Shown here piece after piece: positions 54,555 to 64,000 of a DNA stretch of 64,000 bases. A program made the position numbers and the translations under genes. Each line of letters starts with the position of its first letter. The first letter of the stretch is position 1. The notes beneath the pieces were generated by a model that was not told where the DNA came from, did no database searches, and worked only from the letters and a program-made list of their open reading frames with translations. The stretch is from Dimorphilus gyrociliatus (taxonomy: Eukaryota; Annelida; Polychaeta; Dinophilidae). Location: contig CAJFCJ010000002.1 in assembly GCA_904063045.1 (NCBI GenBank), forward strand, positions 992,001 to 1,056,000. Reading direction: 5' to 3'.

Positions 54555-55486
54555 AAACTTGTCTATTTATATTATAAAATATATAAATTTAAATGTTTTG
54601 AACTGACATTTATGCATACACATGTATTAATGATTAAAAATTAGATTAAAATGATCATTTTAAAAAAAGAAGGGAATAATATCGTATTAAATAATTGATG
54701 AACAAGTTGACTAAATATTGGCGAAACCGAGATATTCTCACGTTAGACAAATCGATTGAAGTTGGGTTAGACAAGAAAATACGATGATTTTATACCGAAG
54801 GCGATTTTCTTGGTGCAACAAGAAACTTGCTTATCAATTTTGTCAGTTTCATAAAACACCATATGTTTGTAGCAGCGCCTATTTGTTGAAACACATCTCC
54901 TTGCAATCTCAATTACAGTACTAATGAGATAATGATCAAAACATTTCTCTTGTAATAAACTAGCAAAATTATCTTCTAACAGATCAACTACAGTAAAAGA
55001 TAATATAATACCAGAAATCGGTATTGAGTAGAGAAAGTCTACAATCAAATCAAAGAGAAAAATCAAAAAGAAAGCATTAAACTTTATAATCTCTTTAAAA
55101 AATACCTATACAGCTAAGACTCAACCTGCCGGATATTAAGATATTAAAGCATATCTGCCAGCATATTTTATGTTAATAACAACATGAAATATGCTGGAAC
55201 TGGAAGCAAGCTTATTGGTAGCATTCATTTGACTAAGGTCGGTCGAAATCGTTTGATGGGAAGGTAAGTAGATTTCAATCGCAGGAAGTAAATAGTGTTT
55301 CAGATTGGTAATAGACAACAATTTTTTGTGTTTTTTGGTTGTTCTCTAAGAAGTTTCCATTCCTTTGGAAAGTGATTATTTGAAAGGAGATTAAGTTATA
55401 AACTGAAACGAAGAGACGCAATACAAACAACATCAAGTTTGTAAAACTGATTGCACTTATTGAATTCTGCATGTCGATAAACATCC
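54555..55486. other. Intergenic, NDUFA7 to GPCR
   Basis: About 930 bp. Minus-strand open stretches at 54767-55066 and 55136-55538 have no ATG start, family resemblance or splice support, so no gene is called. An out-of-frame ATG at 55471 opens a short uORF overlapping the GPCR start. Confidence 0.4.
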
Positions 55487-57143
55487 ATGGAAAACGACGA
55501 CATTCTAAAGAATTTGTCGAAGGAGGCAATGTTACCATGGCCTAAAGATCCTGCTTATTTTCGAACAGCAATTATGTATGGTAGTGTACTAGGTATAGGA
55601 TTTTTCGGTAATCTCCTGGTTGTAGTCGCTCTTTTGCATCGTTCTTGTCTACCAGATAAAAAGGAGAAAGTAATGACTATGTCTTTTCTCGTTAGTTTGG
55701 CCTTTGCTGATATCATATTTCTGGCATTTTGTATTCCGTTCGTTGTTTTTGTCCAGCTAAAGGTAAGCTGGTCGGGCGGAGATACTTTGTGTAAAGTAGC
55801 TTATTTTATTCAATTGGCTTCGGCTACATCGTCTATTCTCAATTTAACAGCAGTCACTATTGAAAGGTAAGATTTTCTACAAAAGAGCTATACAGGATGA
55901 ATAGTCCCTGATATAGCTTGTATTTAGTTGCTAAAAAAGCAAAAACGTCATACGCAATCAACAACTGATGAAATTTACATCGGGAGAAAGACGCTCATTT
56001 TCGCTTATAATCTAAAATTCAATATGTGCACGTACTGATCACGCTAATGTCCCAGTCACAGCACATTCTTTCACAAATCTGCTAAACTCAGTCGAAAGGT
56101 GATTAAAAGCAAAGCTCTTCAATAAATTAGGTTCTTTTTTCTTTTTAAAGATACGCAGTTATTGTGCATCCGATTCGATCAAAACATTGGTACATCATTG
56201 GAAATGTCAAAAAGATAATTTTGCTTGTATGGTTTGCAGCTTTTAGTCTTGCCATCCCAAATATTTTTGTCAAGGTATTACCCTCAAACTGTTTGAAAAC
56301 GTTAAACGGTTCGATCTACTTTGTATAATTAATTCATTTAGACAGAAGTGACGTACAACTATACATCGGCTGACGATAATAGCTCTACTGTGCGGACCTA
56401 TTCTACTTGCTCTGATGGTTTAGAGGGAGGCAAAAGACAAGCACTAGCTTGGTATCAGTTTGGTATCCTGTTTCTCCTTCCTATCATAGTCATCATCTAC
56501 TGCTATACATTCGTTATTAAGGTTTTGTGGGTTAGTACAAAGATGCTAAAGCATATGACTCAAGGGTGTGTTTTAAGATTATTGTTTTTGCTAATTATTA
56601 GATTTGTATCATGATTTTACAGAGAAAATGAGAATTGCAGGCAGCGTCTTACTCAGCAAACCAGTCGTCGAAGACATTTAGATCAAGCATCTGAAGCGAA
56701 AGAAGGAAGAAAACAGGTTATCAAACTGCTCCTGGCTATCGTCTTAATTTATGCCATCTGTTGGGGTCCATATTTGGCGCTGGAGCTGATGAAAGCATAT
56801 GAGCTAACAATTTTGCACGCAAATCATGCTTTTGAGGCAACAGTGCGTTACATTCAGAGAGTTGATTTGTAATTCTAAATATTAAATTCTTTACTTTTAC
56901 AGATTGTCATAATTCTATTACCAATGATTCAGAGCACTATTAATCCAATAGTGTATAGTTTCATGTTAGTTTACAGATTTAAGTTGAAGATTTCAGCTGT
57001 TTTCTCTTTTTGTTAATAGGTCAAAGAATTTTAGGCAAAGTGTTAAGAGCTTATTAAGATTCGGATTCTCTAAGAAGAAACAGGCAGATCGTTTGGAAAT
57101 GGACGCTACCAAGGGGGGACCTACTGCTGCGACGGAAGTTTAA
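55487..57143 (+). CDS. Class A (rhodopsin-like) G protein-coupled receptor, peptide-receptor type
   Basis: Six exons: 55487-55866, 56151-56274, 56342-56565, 56623-56842, 56903-56964, 57020-57143; 377 aa. Seven hydrophobic segments are visible. TM1 has GFFGNLLVVVALL, TM2 LVSLAFADIIFLAFCIPF, and TM3 starts after DTLCK and ends at TIERYAVIVHP (an ERY variant of DRY, residues 126-128). TM5 has FGILFLLPIIVIIYCY. TM6 is KLLLAIVLIYAICWGPYLALELM (CWxP as CWGP) and TM7 ends NPIVYSF (NPxxY). Extracellular loop 2 has the sequence YSTCSDG with the conserved Cys. The short N-terminus and the LAFAD/HPIRSKH motifs resemble invertebrate neuropeptide receptors (galanin/allatostatin A-like grade), but the ligand cannot be assigned. 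C-terminal Lys-rich tail. Phase-2 introns after ERY and before the NPxxY-proximal helix are common in this class. Confidence 0.9.
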
Positions 57144-57943
57144 CTTTATGTCTAATATTACGCTTATCTCTTAGCTAAATTTTGTTTAAAACGCTTATTC
57201 CTCCACCCCCTCCCTCCCCGAAAAAATAGGTTTCCTATAAAATGTACTGGAAAAATATACGAGAGATGACTTCCATTTAAATAATTGTCTATCTTCATTG
57301 TACAAAAAAAGACAACATCTGCGTCGTGCTTGTTTCAAATTCTATTAATTTTTTTGTCGAACTTTTAAGATATTTCTATTCCTTGTTTCCTAATACGCAT
57401 TAGGTAAATAACATAGAATATTTTGCAGTTATAACTTTTGCTCCAGTTTGCTCGAAAATTTAAATTACTTAAATTATTAGTATCTTTATATGCGTGTACA
57501 AATAATAAAAAAACATTGACCCATTTAAGTCTATTTATTCTCATCTTAAAGACAATCAAGACTATTTGTTATTTTTATAATATTAATATTATTACATTTA
57601 ATGTTTCCTACAGGAAAATATTATTAAAGAAAGGTTTATTTGTGGTGTGAAAACGACAAAATTTGTAGTTTTCTGATAGTTGTTACAATACAAAGTACAA
57701 TTCGAAATACATTAATTAATTCTCCGGTCATATCTACTTTTTAGAAACATTGTGTTGAAACAATCTTTCTTTTTTTATATACATTATATACTGTAAATGT
57801 TTGCATACTAATATAATCTAGTACATAGAATATATAGCATATATATATATATATATTATTCTTATTTATTATTTATTGATTTTATAACATAAGTGCAAAG
57901 CTAAAGTACAATCGAGAATGATTAAGGAAAATGCTGTTTTACC
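57144..57943. other. Convergent spacer, GPCR / copper transporter
   Basis: 800 bp of AT-rich sequence with no supported gene. Contains an (AT)9 tract at 57839-57856. Presumed 3' UTRs of the two flanking genes. Confidence 0.4.
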
Positions 57944-58485
57944 TCAAACAGTTGTTACATAATCTTCGACCATTACGATTTCGGCTGGCAAATTATCATG
58001 TACAACTGGTAGTCTCTTAGGTTGAGTTTTCAGGAAGTAAAATCTACTGAAAAAATATCCTATTCCCGATCCCGTAACAACCCCTATGAAAATCCACAAA
58101 TTGTAAGTCATCACACCCAACATAACCACATAGCTCAAACAAATGCCCAAAGTGTGTACAAATGCTTGAAAAGTTAGATTGCGAAGATTAAACCTACAAA
58201 TAGTGCAAAAGATTGATTATGGGCCCTTATATATTATTCTAGCCGGCCTACTGATTTTTCCATTTAGATATGGAAATTGATTTTAAAACTTCGTTGAGAA
58301 TAGCTAATAAGAAAAAGAAGACTATAGCCAATAGTAACTCTGCAATATTAGTCCCAAATATTATTATATAAATATCGTAATTTTAAAATATCCAGCAGCG
58401 CGGGTACGTTGTACTTACCCTGGAGGTCTTTGACAGTAAAACCTTCAAAGAGCACTACAAAGTTGTAGGAAATAAAAAAATACAT
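57944..58485 (-). CDS. SLC31A2: CTR-family copper transporter, SLC31A2 (CTR2)-like
   Basis: Three coding exons: 58485-58419, 58339-58252, 58193-57944; 134 aa. It starts MYFFISYNFVVLFEGF, aligning with the start of TM1 in human CTR2 (MAMHFIFSDTAVLLFDFW). TM1 continues ELLLAIVFFFLLAILNE. TM2 contains the MxxxM copper-selectivity motif (MLGVMTYN) and TM3 the GxxxG packing motif (GSGIGYFF). As in CTR2 there is no Met/His-rich extracellular N-terminus. The C-terminal tail ends EDYVTTV without the CTR1 HCH motif. The family forms trimeric Cu(I) pores; CTR2 modulates CTR1 and vesicular copper. A non-coding exon ending near 58541 (AAAAAAG|gtaagt) carries a 6-codon uORF. A missed upstream exon with an N-terminal extension is possible because the ATG is the first codon after an acceptor. 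Confidence 0.88.
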
Positions 58486-59326
58486 CTGAAGTGACGCAAA
58501 TTGAATGTAAGAAACGCACGAAATCTTTTAGGTACTTACCTTTTTTATGATTGCTTCAAAATCATACTATTTTCAAAAAAAAACCTCTACACTATCTTTC
58601 CAATGTTCTAACAATTGCATACAAACGTTTATCACAAGTAATTTGCTTAATATTGTAATCGTCGTATTGCTTCGAAGCAATACAATAGCTGTCCATCCAA
58701 ACTTTGTTTATTGGTCTACACCTCAAATTCACGACTATGCAATGACAGGCCAGCTCTTTTTTTGAAACAATACATAAAACAAATAAATATATTTCCTGTG
58801 AGTTTCTAAGTAATTAAATAATTTATCAATTAATATAAAACAATGGTGCTAATGCATATTCATGTCTCTCAATATTTATATCTGCCTACTGAGGGTAGCT
58901 GGACTGTTAATAGTGTAAAATATATTTACAGAGCCACAAATAAATAAAGAATAGTAATTTTATACATCTCTTGCTCCCGCCAAATAACCTTGGGGGAAAA
59001 TATTCAAGAAAAGTAAGCACCAGTTCCGCTTCGATAGATACCATATGAAAAGCGCGATGCACTATCTGGTTTCTTTTCAAAATGGACAACTATGTAAACT
59101 GGTATCATATATTAACGGATATATATATATAACAAAGAAACAGAACGTAATTTTACAATTCTTCTAACATATTTCGACATCAAATATAAAATTTTCCCAT
59201 TTATATGGTGAGTGTGATTATAAGTGCATTAAAACGTAATTACGTAAATAGATTTGCTAGATCTAGATCTTTCTGTGCTCGGGGAAAATCTCTTCCATTC
59301 CAAGTTAATCGTTTCACTATTTAGAC
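58486..59326. promoter_or_regulatory. Divergent 5' region, copper transporter / Polyhomeotic
   Basis: About 840 bp between start codons. It includes a putative 5' UTR exon of the copper transporter near 58541-58560. The rest is AT-rich with no coding exon and holds both promoters. Confidence 0.4.
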
Positions 59327-62300
59327 ATGTCGGAAAATGCGAAAGACGAATCCTCTTCGAACAGCACAGATGGAAATTCAAGTGGACGAAATGATGCGAA
59401 AGCAGTTGGTGAACCATTGAAACCTGAGGAATCTCTAAGAGTAAAACTTATATTTATTAATAAGAATTAATAATCCTCACTTGGCATCATATTTACATTA
59501 GGCAAATTCATCATCCTCATCCCAGTCTATTGTGATTGGACAGCATTCGTCATCTTCTACACCAGCATCGGGTCATTCACAACTAGTTGCTCAAGCTGCA
59601 CAGGTTCCCACTCCAACTGTAATGCACATGGTTCCTCCACAACAAGCAGTTTGTTTTTTATATGCAAATTCATTGTGAAATGCAATGTAATATTTTATTA
59701 GGTTGTTCAAGATGGTCAACACTTTGCAGTAACAAGCCAGGGAATGGTTCTATCTGCCCTTCCACATCATAATCTAAACGTAATGAGAGGCGGTCAAGGC
59801 CTACAGTTAATAAGTCAACAACAGTATGGTTTACAGCAACCCTACTTCAATACTCAACTTATGCTAACTCGTAAGTGATAAACAGTTAGTAGAAAAAAAT
59901 TTTATCTTGTTGACACATTCTTTTAGCTGTCAATGGGCAACAATTTGCTATTCAACAAAGAAATATCGCTTCAACACAAGCAGGAAAACTAAGTAATCAG
60001 CTGTTGAATACAGTGAGTACTCTCTACAGCACTAACTGTTAAAAGTTAAAAAGCTTTCACTTTTGACTTTAGGTATCCTCAACTTCTTCAACTAATTCAG
60101 TGGCTAAAGTTACTCTTTCCTCTTCTTTAATTCCTAGTGCTGAACAAATAAATTCCATAAATGATACATCCTCAACAAATGCTGTTACCAGTGCAAATTC
60201 ACCAACAAAGCCCAGTGTCGCTACCGTTATGCCTCAAATGAAACAGCAGCTTTTCCAACCTTCGAGTCAAAAGAGTGTTGTAATTGGTAAGTTGGATGAG
60301 TTGTCTTCCTACCCAACTAAAGTTTCTATCTTGTAGCAGTTCCTACTGCAGGAGCAACACAGCCTTTTGTCGTCGCTAACAAGACGCCTCAACATTTTGG
60401 ACAGGTGAATGAATTACTTCATTATTCAATTGTATAAATCCAATACGTAATTAGATACGTTACGATAATATTTTAGTGTTTGCTAACTCCGACAAAATTG
60501 ATCTTAGTCATTTGATATTCATGTTAAATTTAATTTTAATCAGACACATAAATCATTTTAGAGGAATTTCATTTAATTAGATTTTTTATATATATTTACA
60601 TTTGTATTTATACAGTATTTTTTTACCGTTGTCTATTGCTTTACAGTTCATTCGACTTGCCAACGGCCAGCAAGTTATTATCAATCAAGCAGGAATAACT
60701 AATCCTACGATCTTTCAACAAGTTCCGATTCAACCAAATGCACAATTCATCGCCGCTACCACAACTCAGCCAGCCAGTGGTCCTGTCATCATTAGGACCA
60801 ATTCTAATGTTCAACCCATTCAACCTCCCAAAAAAGATAGTACCACAACGAAATTGTTGGCTAGAAAACCCGGTTCGCCGGCGACAACCCTTGCTCGAGG
60901 ACGCGTTAAGCCTAAGGCCTTGTCAAAAGCCACAGCTGCTCAGAGGAATGCTGCCCTGATGGCAGGGGTAATATCACCTCCCGAAAATCCTTTAGTTTCG
61001 GCCAAAAATACTGTTCCTATTCATACAACTCTCTCATCGGCTGTAGTAGCCCCAGGATCTCAATCAAGTACCATCCAACCTCAATCAGCAATAGAAAAAG
61101 ATAATATGACAATAGATCAACCAATAATTTCAAAACCCCAGAAAGCTGTCAGTCCCATGAAAATTGAAGAGAGAGGAGAACCAGAATCCAAATCATCGTC
61201 TGAAGAGGAGATATTGAATAATAAAGATGCCAAAAGTAGCTCAGTCGAACTTCCTACCTTTCATGATAAAAGAACAGGGAAAAAAACAGCAATTGTGAGA
61301 CCGGATGTACTTGTTCATGTTATTGATGGTATGGTAATTTGTGAGTCAAAGGAACCTTTAGATGATGGCTTTGATGTGAGTAATTGTGGAAAACCTACAT
61401 TTTTATGAATCAATATTTTTCAACTTAATTTTCTTTTTAGTTGGCTGGTCTTACGAATACCGAATTACCAACTTCAGATAAGGAAGAAGTTTCAAGTGAT
61501 CTATTGAAGGCTAGGGAAAGTGAAGATGTAGGTAGTGAAAGTGGAAATCAAGCTGGAAGTGGGGAGACTCCAAAATGTGAAATATGTGGTAAAGTGGACA
61601 AGGCATCTAGATTTAAGCGATCTAAGCGTTTCTGTTCCATCTCTTGTGCTAAAAGGTAACTTATCTCCAATTTGCTAAAATTTTGAATTTGATGCTTTCA
61701 TTGAAACAGATATAATGTATGGTGCTCAAAAAGAATTGGTCAAATTGAACCTATAAAAATCGAGCAGGATGGATCTGTCAAAGTCGAAGATAGTAAGCAA
61801 CGAAAGAAAAAGACCTATTTGAAGAGAAAATGGAAGAGAAGTCAGAATGGAGGAAGATTAGATGGAAGCCCTTTGAAAAGGGTAAGTATTTAAGTTGGAA
61901 TTATAAGACTAAATGACTCAAAATGTTTTTTTAAAAGGATGCCTCTAATAAGTTCCCTGTTTCAAGTACTTCTGAAGATTCAGATAATGACAAAATGAAT
62001 CTCAGAAAAGTACAAACTAAGAATGTTACGGCGAACGAATCGTCAAGCGATAGCGAAGATGAACTCCCTCGTTCAATAACCACATCATTTAGTGCAACAA
62101 ATTCACCAGGGCCTCTTTCACCTGGTGCAACCTCTGTTGATGAGGTACCTCCTCCTCCATCCGGCCATCCGGATACATGGACTGTAAATGATGTTTATGC
62201 TTTCGTTAAAAGTATTATTGGCTGTCAAACCTATGCCGATTGCTTTCGCCAAGAGCAGATTGATGGTCAAGCCTTGCTACTATTAAAACATGAGCATTTA

Positions 62301-62372
62301 ATGTCTACGATGAATATGAAACTTGGACCAGCCTTAAAACTCTCGGATTTAATTAAAAAAATATCAGAATAA
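59327..62372 (+). CDS. PHC: Polyhomeotic-like protein (PRC1 subunit)
   Basis: Ten exons, 782 aa: 59327-59440, 59502-59648, 59702-59870, 59927-60012, 60073-60286, 60337-60404, 60647-61375, 61441-61655, 61710-61881, 61938-62372. The N-terminal half is Gln/Ser/Thr-rich (low complexity, e.g. GLQLISQQQYGLQQPYF). The HD1 motif VLVHVIDGMVICESKEPL precedes an FCS zinc finger (CEICGKVDKASRFKRSKRFC...SCAKRYNVWCSKR). The C-terminal SAM domain (WTVNDVYAFVKSIIG, YADCFRQEQIDGQALLLLKH, MKLGPALKLSDLIKKI) ends the protein. This order is diagnostic of Polyhomeotic, the canonical PRC1 subunit. The SAM polymerises to compact Polycomb chromatin, the FCS binds nucleic acid, and HD1 binds Polycomb partners. L(3)mbt and Scm share SAM but not this HD1-FCS-SAM arrangement. 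The frame closes exactly. Confidence 0.97.
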
Positions 62373-63016
62373 TTGACATTTGTTGTATTTTTGTACTTTT
62401 AAGTTTTCTTAACATTATACAAATAGAAATTTCTATCCACAAAATATGAATATACTACCAGTTTCTCCGACCTATTTTTTACCTTCAAACTCTCAAAATA
62501 GCCAGCTCCTAACCTTGTTTAGAAAGACTAAGTTTTTGACAAGGGAAGTTCCATGCAGGGAGAACTAACACACGAACGAATGAAAAAGCGTAAACGTCTG
62601 GAATCAACTAGAGGGCAAATTGTCTTAGAAAGAAACCATTATCTGATATGACATGTCATCCCAGGTTAGATCAATTTTGTCCAATACATTAGGCTTTTAT
62701 GACTGCTTTAGGTCAATTAAATATCATTCAAACCAAAGGCTGGGATCACTGACTAAACATGCACTGGATGAAAGCTTAATTTCTAAAGCCAATCTTAAGA
62801 AGAGATGGGTAAATATGATTTGAATTACGGTAAATATTTTCTAATGCTTTAATTTATATATTGCTATTTTCGCTAAATCTACATTAAGCTTAAAGCTTGC
62901 AGCTTAAGTTAGCACAAAAACTCATTTACAGTTCTATTTAGTTAAAGGGTGAGAAAATCGTTAGGCATGAAAAAGGGATAAGTGTCTTTTTACAAATTTT
63001 TCATAACTTCCACCTA
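62373..63016. other. Convergent spacer, PHC / right-edge gene
   Basis: About 640 bp of AT-rich sequence; no ORF, RNA or repeat is supported. Presumed 3' UTRs. Confidence 0.4.
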
Positions 63017-63979
63017 TCAAACAAAGAATTGTCTACTGGAACTACGAATGGGTGGTGCCAACCTAAGATTATAATCGTTTACACTTAAACCTTGTTCTTG
63101 GAGAAAATTTACAAGTGATGTTAGTGTTTGTCGGACGGGACTAACAGTGATATTGATCTTTTCCTCTTCTGTTGTTAAAAGCAAAACACCAGGCATCCTT
63201 ATCAATTGGGCCAGAATTCTTCTGGTTTGATTTCCATTATCAAACGTTTCTCTTCTAGAACGTCTTGCCTGTCTCTGATCAACTGAGCGCATACGACGGT
63301 TTTCTGAATTTCTGTCTACTGAACGGCGTCTTGGCATGCTCCTAGACCTTGATGGTCGGTGGTATTCTTCATTTAGCTGCTCTTGTGTGATTTCTAGTTC
63401 AGATAAGATCTCTGTTGCAAGAGCGTGAATAGTTGCTGTATCTGCAGAACTCCCCGCGGATATTTCACTTGAAGGCGAGGAGGGAGATCTATTCCTCTCT
63501 GGGGGTCTAACAATTGGTTTAACTAAGCCGACAGGCTTAGGTTCATTTAAGTTTCTAACAGGAGTAAACGGCCCTGTTTCTGAATGATTAAATTCCTTAA
63601 TTTCGAAATTACGATTGTTATTACTGTCAGATCCAGTCTGTCGTCTTATAGACTTTCTAGGCGAATATGTAATCTTGGGTGTGCCTTGACTCAATGAACT
63701 ACTTTCCTCGCTCCAGCTGATTCTTTCTACCTGTCTATCTGCTGATAATAATTTAAAAGGCTTGAGATGACTATTCGAGCCGACTTTAATTTCAATCGAG
63801 TCACAATTTTTTAAGTTTACATGATAGTGGACGTTGGTGATATTTTCTTCCTTTTGTCGATTTTCGGAACGGTCATTGTACTGTGAAAGATTCAATTCAT
63901 GTGACTCTAAAGAAAGTTGACCAGTAGAAAGAGATTTGCAAGGAGAGAGCGAGTTATCAATATACTTCTTCTTGTCTCG
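63017..63979 (-). CDS. Unrecognised Ser/Arg-rich protein, C-terminal exon (partial)
   Basis: Reading frame of 321 codons from an acceptor at the right edge (gctttaatcag|CGAGACAAG, exon start 63979) to the stop at 63017. No ATG is needed, as the gene continues beyond the window. Most of it is disordered: Ser/Pro-rich (RSPSSPSSEISAGSS) and Arg/Ser-rich repeats (RPSRSRSMPRRRSVDRN, RRMRSVDQRQARRSRRE). One helical acidic block (ATEILSELEITQEQLNEEY) precedes the Arg/Ser stretch. A more structured C-terminal segment follows (RRILAQLIRMPGVLLLTT, TLTSLVNFLQEQGLSVNDYN). No known domain is recognised. It could be a cytoskeletal or RNA-associated protein, but no function is assigned. Confidence 0.7.
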   Translation of the reverse strand, partial: RDKKKYIDNSLSPCKSLSTGQLSLESHELNLSQYNDRSENRQKEENITNVHYHVNLKNCDSIEIKVGSNSHLKPFKLLSADRQVERISWSEESSSLSQGTPKITYSPRKSIRRQTGSDSNNNRNFEIKEFNHSETGPFTPVRNLNEPKPVGLVKPIVRPPERNRSPSSPSSEISAGSSADTATIHALATEILSELEITQEQLNEEYHRPSRSRSMPRRRSVDRNSENRRMRSVDQRQARRSRRETFDNGNQTRRILAQLIRMPGVLLLTTEEEKINITVSPVRQTLTSLVNFLQEQGLSVNDYNLRLAPPIRSSSRQFFV

Positions 63980-64000
63980 CTGATTAAAGCAAAAGATAAA

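Noticed and set aside
54767-55066. Hydrophobic minus-strand open frame between NDUFA7 and the GPCR
   Set aside because: Opens without an ATG (TTG), no convincing acceptor or partner exon, no family match.

Overview
This is metazoan nuclear DNA. The genes are interrupted by GT-AG introns, and the gene set is purely animal: a SoxC HMG factor, Polyhomeotic, a DOCK-C exchange factor, DOT1L, PHACTR, a HUNK-like kinase and an RZ-type RGS protein. The sequence is AT-rich (roughly 36-38% GC by eye). Many introns are only 45-80 bp and the gene order is tight and strand-alternating. This suggests a small-genome invertebrate, probably a lophotrochozoan; a compact annelid such as Dimorphilus would fit, but that is an inference from architecture only. 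No rRNA, tRNA, CRISPR array or recognisable transposon was seen.

Layout. (1) 1-23.4 kb is dense: the first coding exon of an RGS17/19/20-type gene running off the left edge (-), ANP32 (-), PHACTR (+), a complete 30-exon DOCK6/7/8-type gene in 7.5 kb (-), DOT1L (+) with an unrecognised intronless gene nested antisense in its largest intron, HDHD2 (+), an unrecognised gene starting 45 bp after the HDHD2 stop (+), and an intronless profilin (-). ANP32/PHACTR and DOCK/DOT1L are head-to-head pairs with short shared promoters; PHACTR/DOCK and the unrecognised gene/profilin are tail-to-tail. (2) 23.4-38.2 kb is a gene desert around a single intronless SoxC gene. It is enriched in CAGGTGC E-boxes and CACGTG boxes and looks like a developmental regulatory landscape. 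(3) 38.2-51.5 kb is one HUNK-like AMPK-related kinase gene whose introns reach 3.5 kb, with a short upstream ORF that ends on the main start codon. (4) 52.4-64 kb is dense again: a CH25H-like sterol hydroxylase-family gene (-), NDUFA7 (+), a class A GPCR (+), an SLC31A2-like copper transporter (-), Polyhomeotic (+), and the C-terminal exon of an unrecognised Ser/Arg-rich protein entering from the right edge (-).

Exon coordinates were built by hand from splice consensus, reading-frame phase and alignment in memory to known families. For nearly every multi-exon gene the exon lengths close exactly in frame. Known-family genes act in chromatin control (DOT1L, PHC, ANP32), actin/Rho control (PHACTR, DOCK, profilin), neural development (SoxC, RGS, GPCR) and housekeeping (NDUFA7, HDHD2, copper transport). 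They are neighbours, not a pathway.
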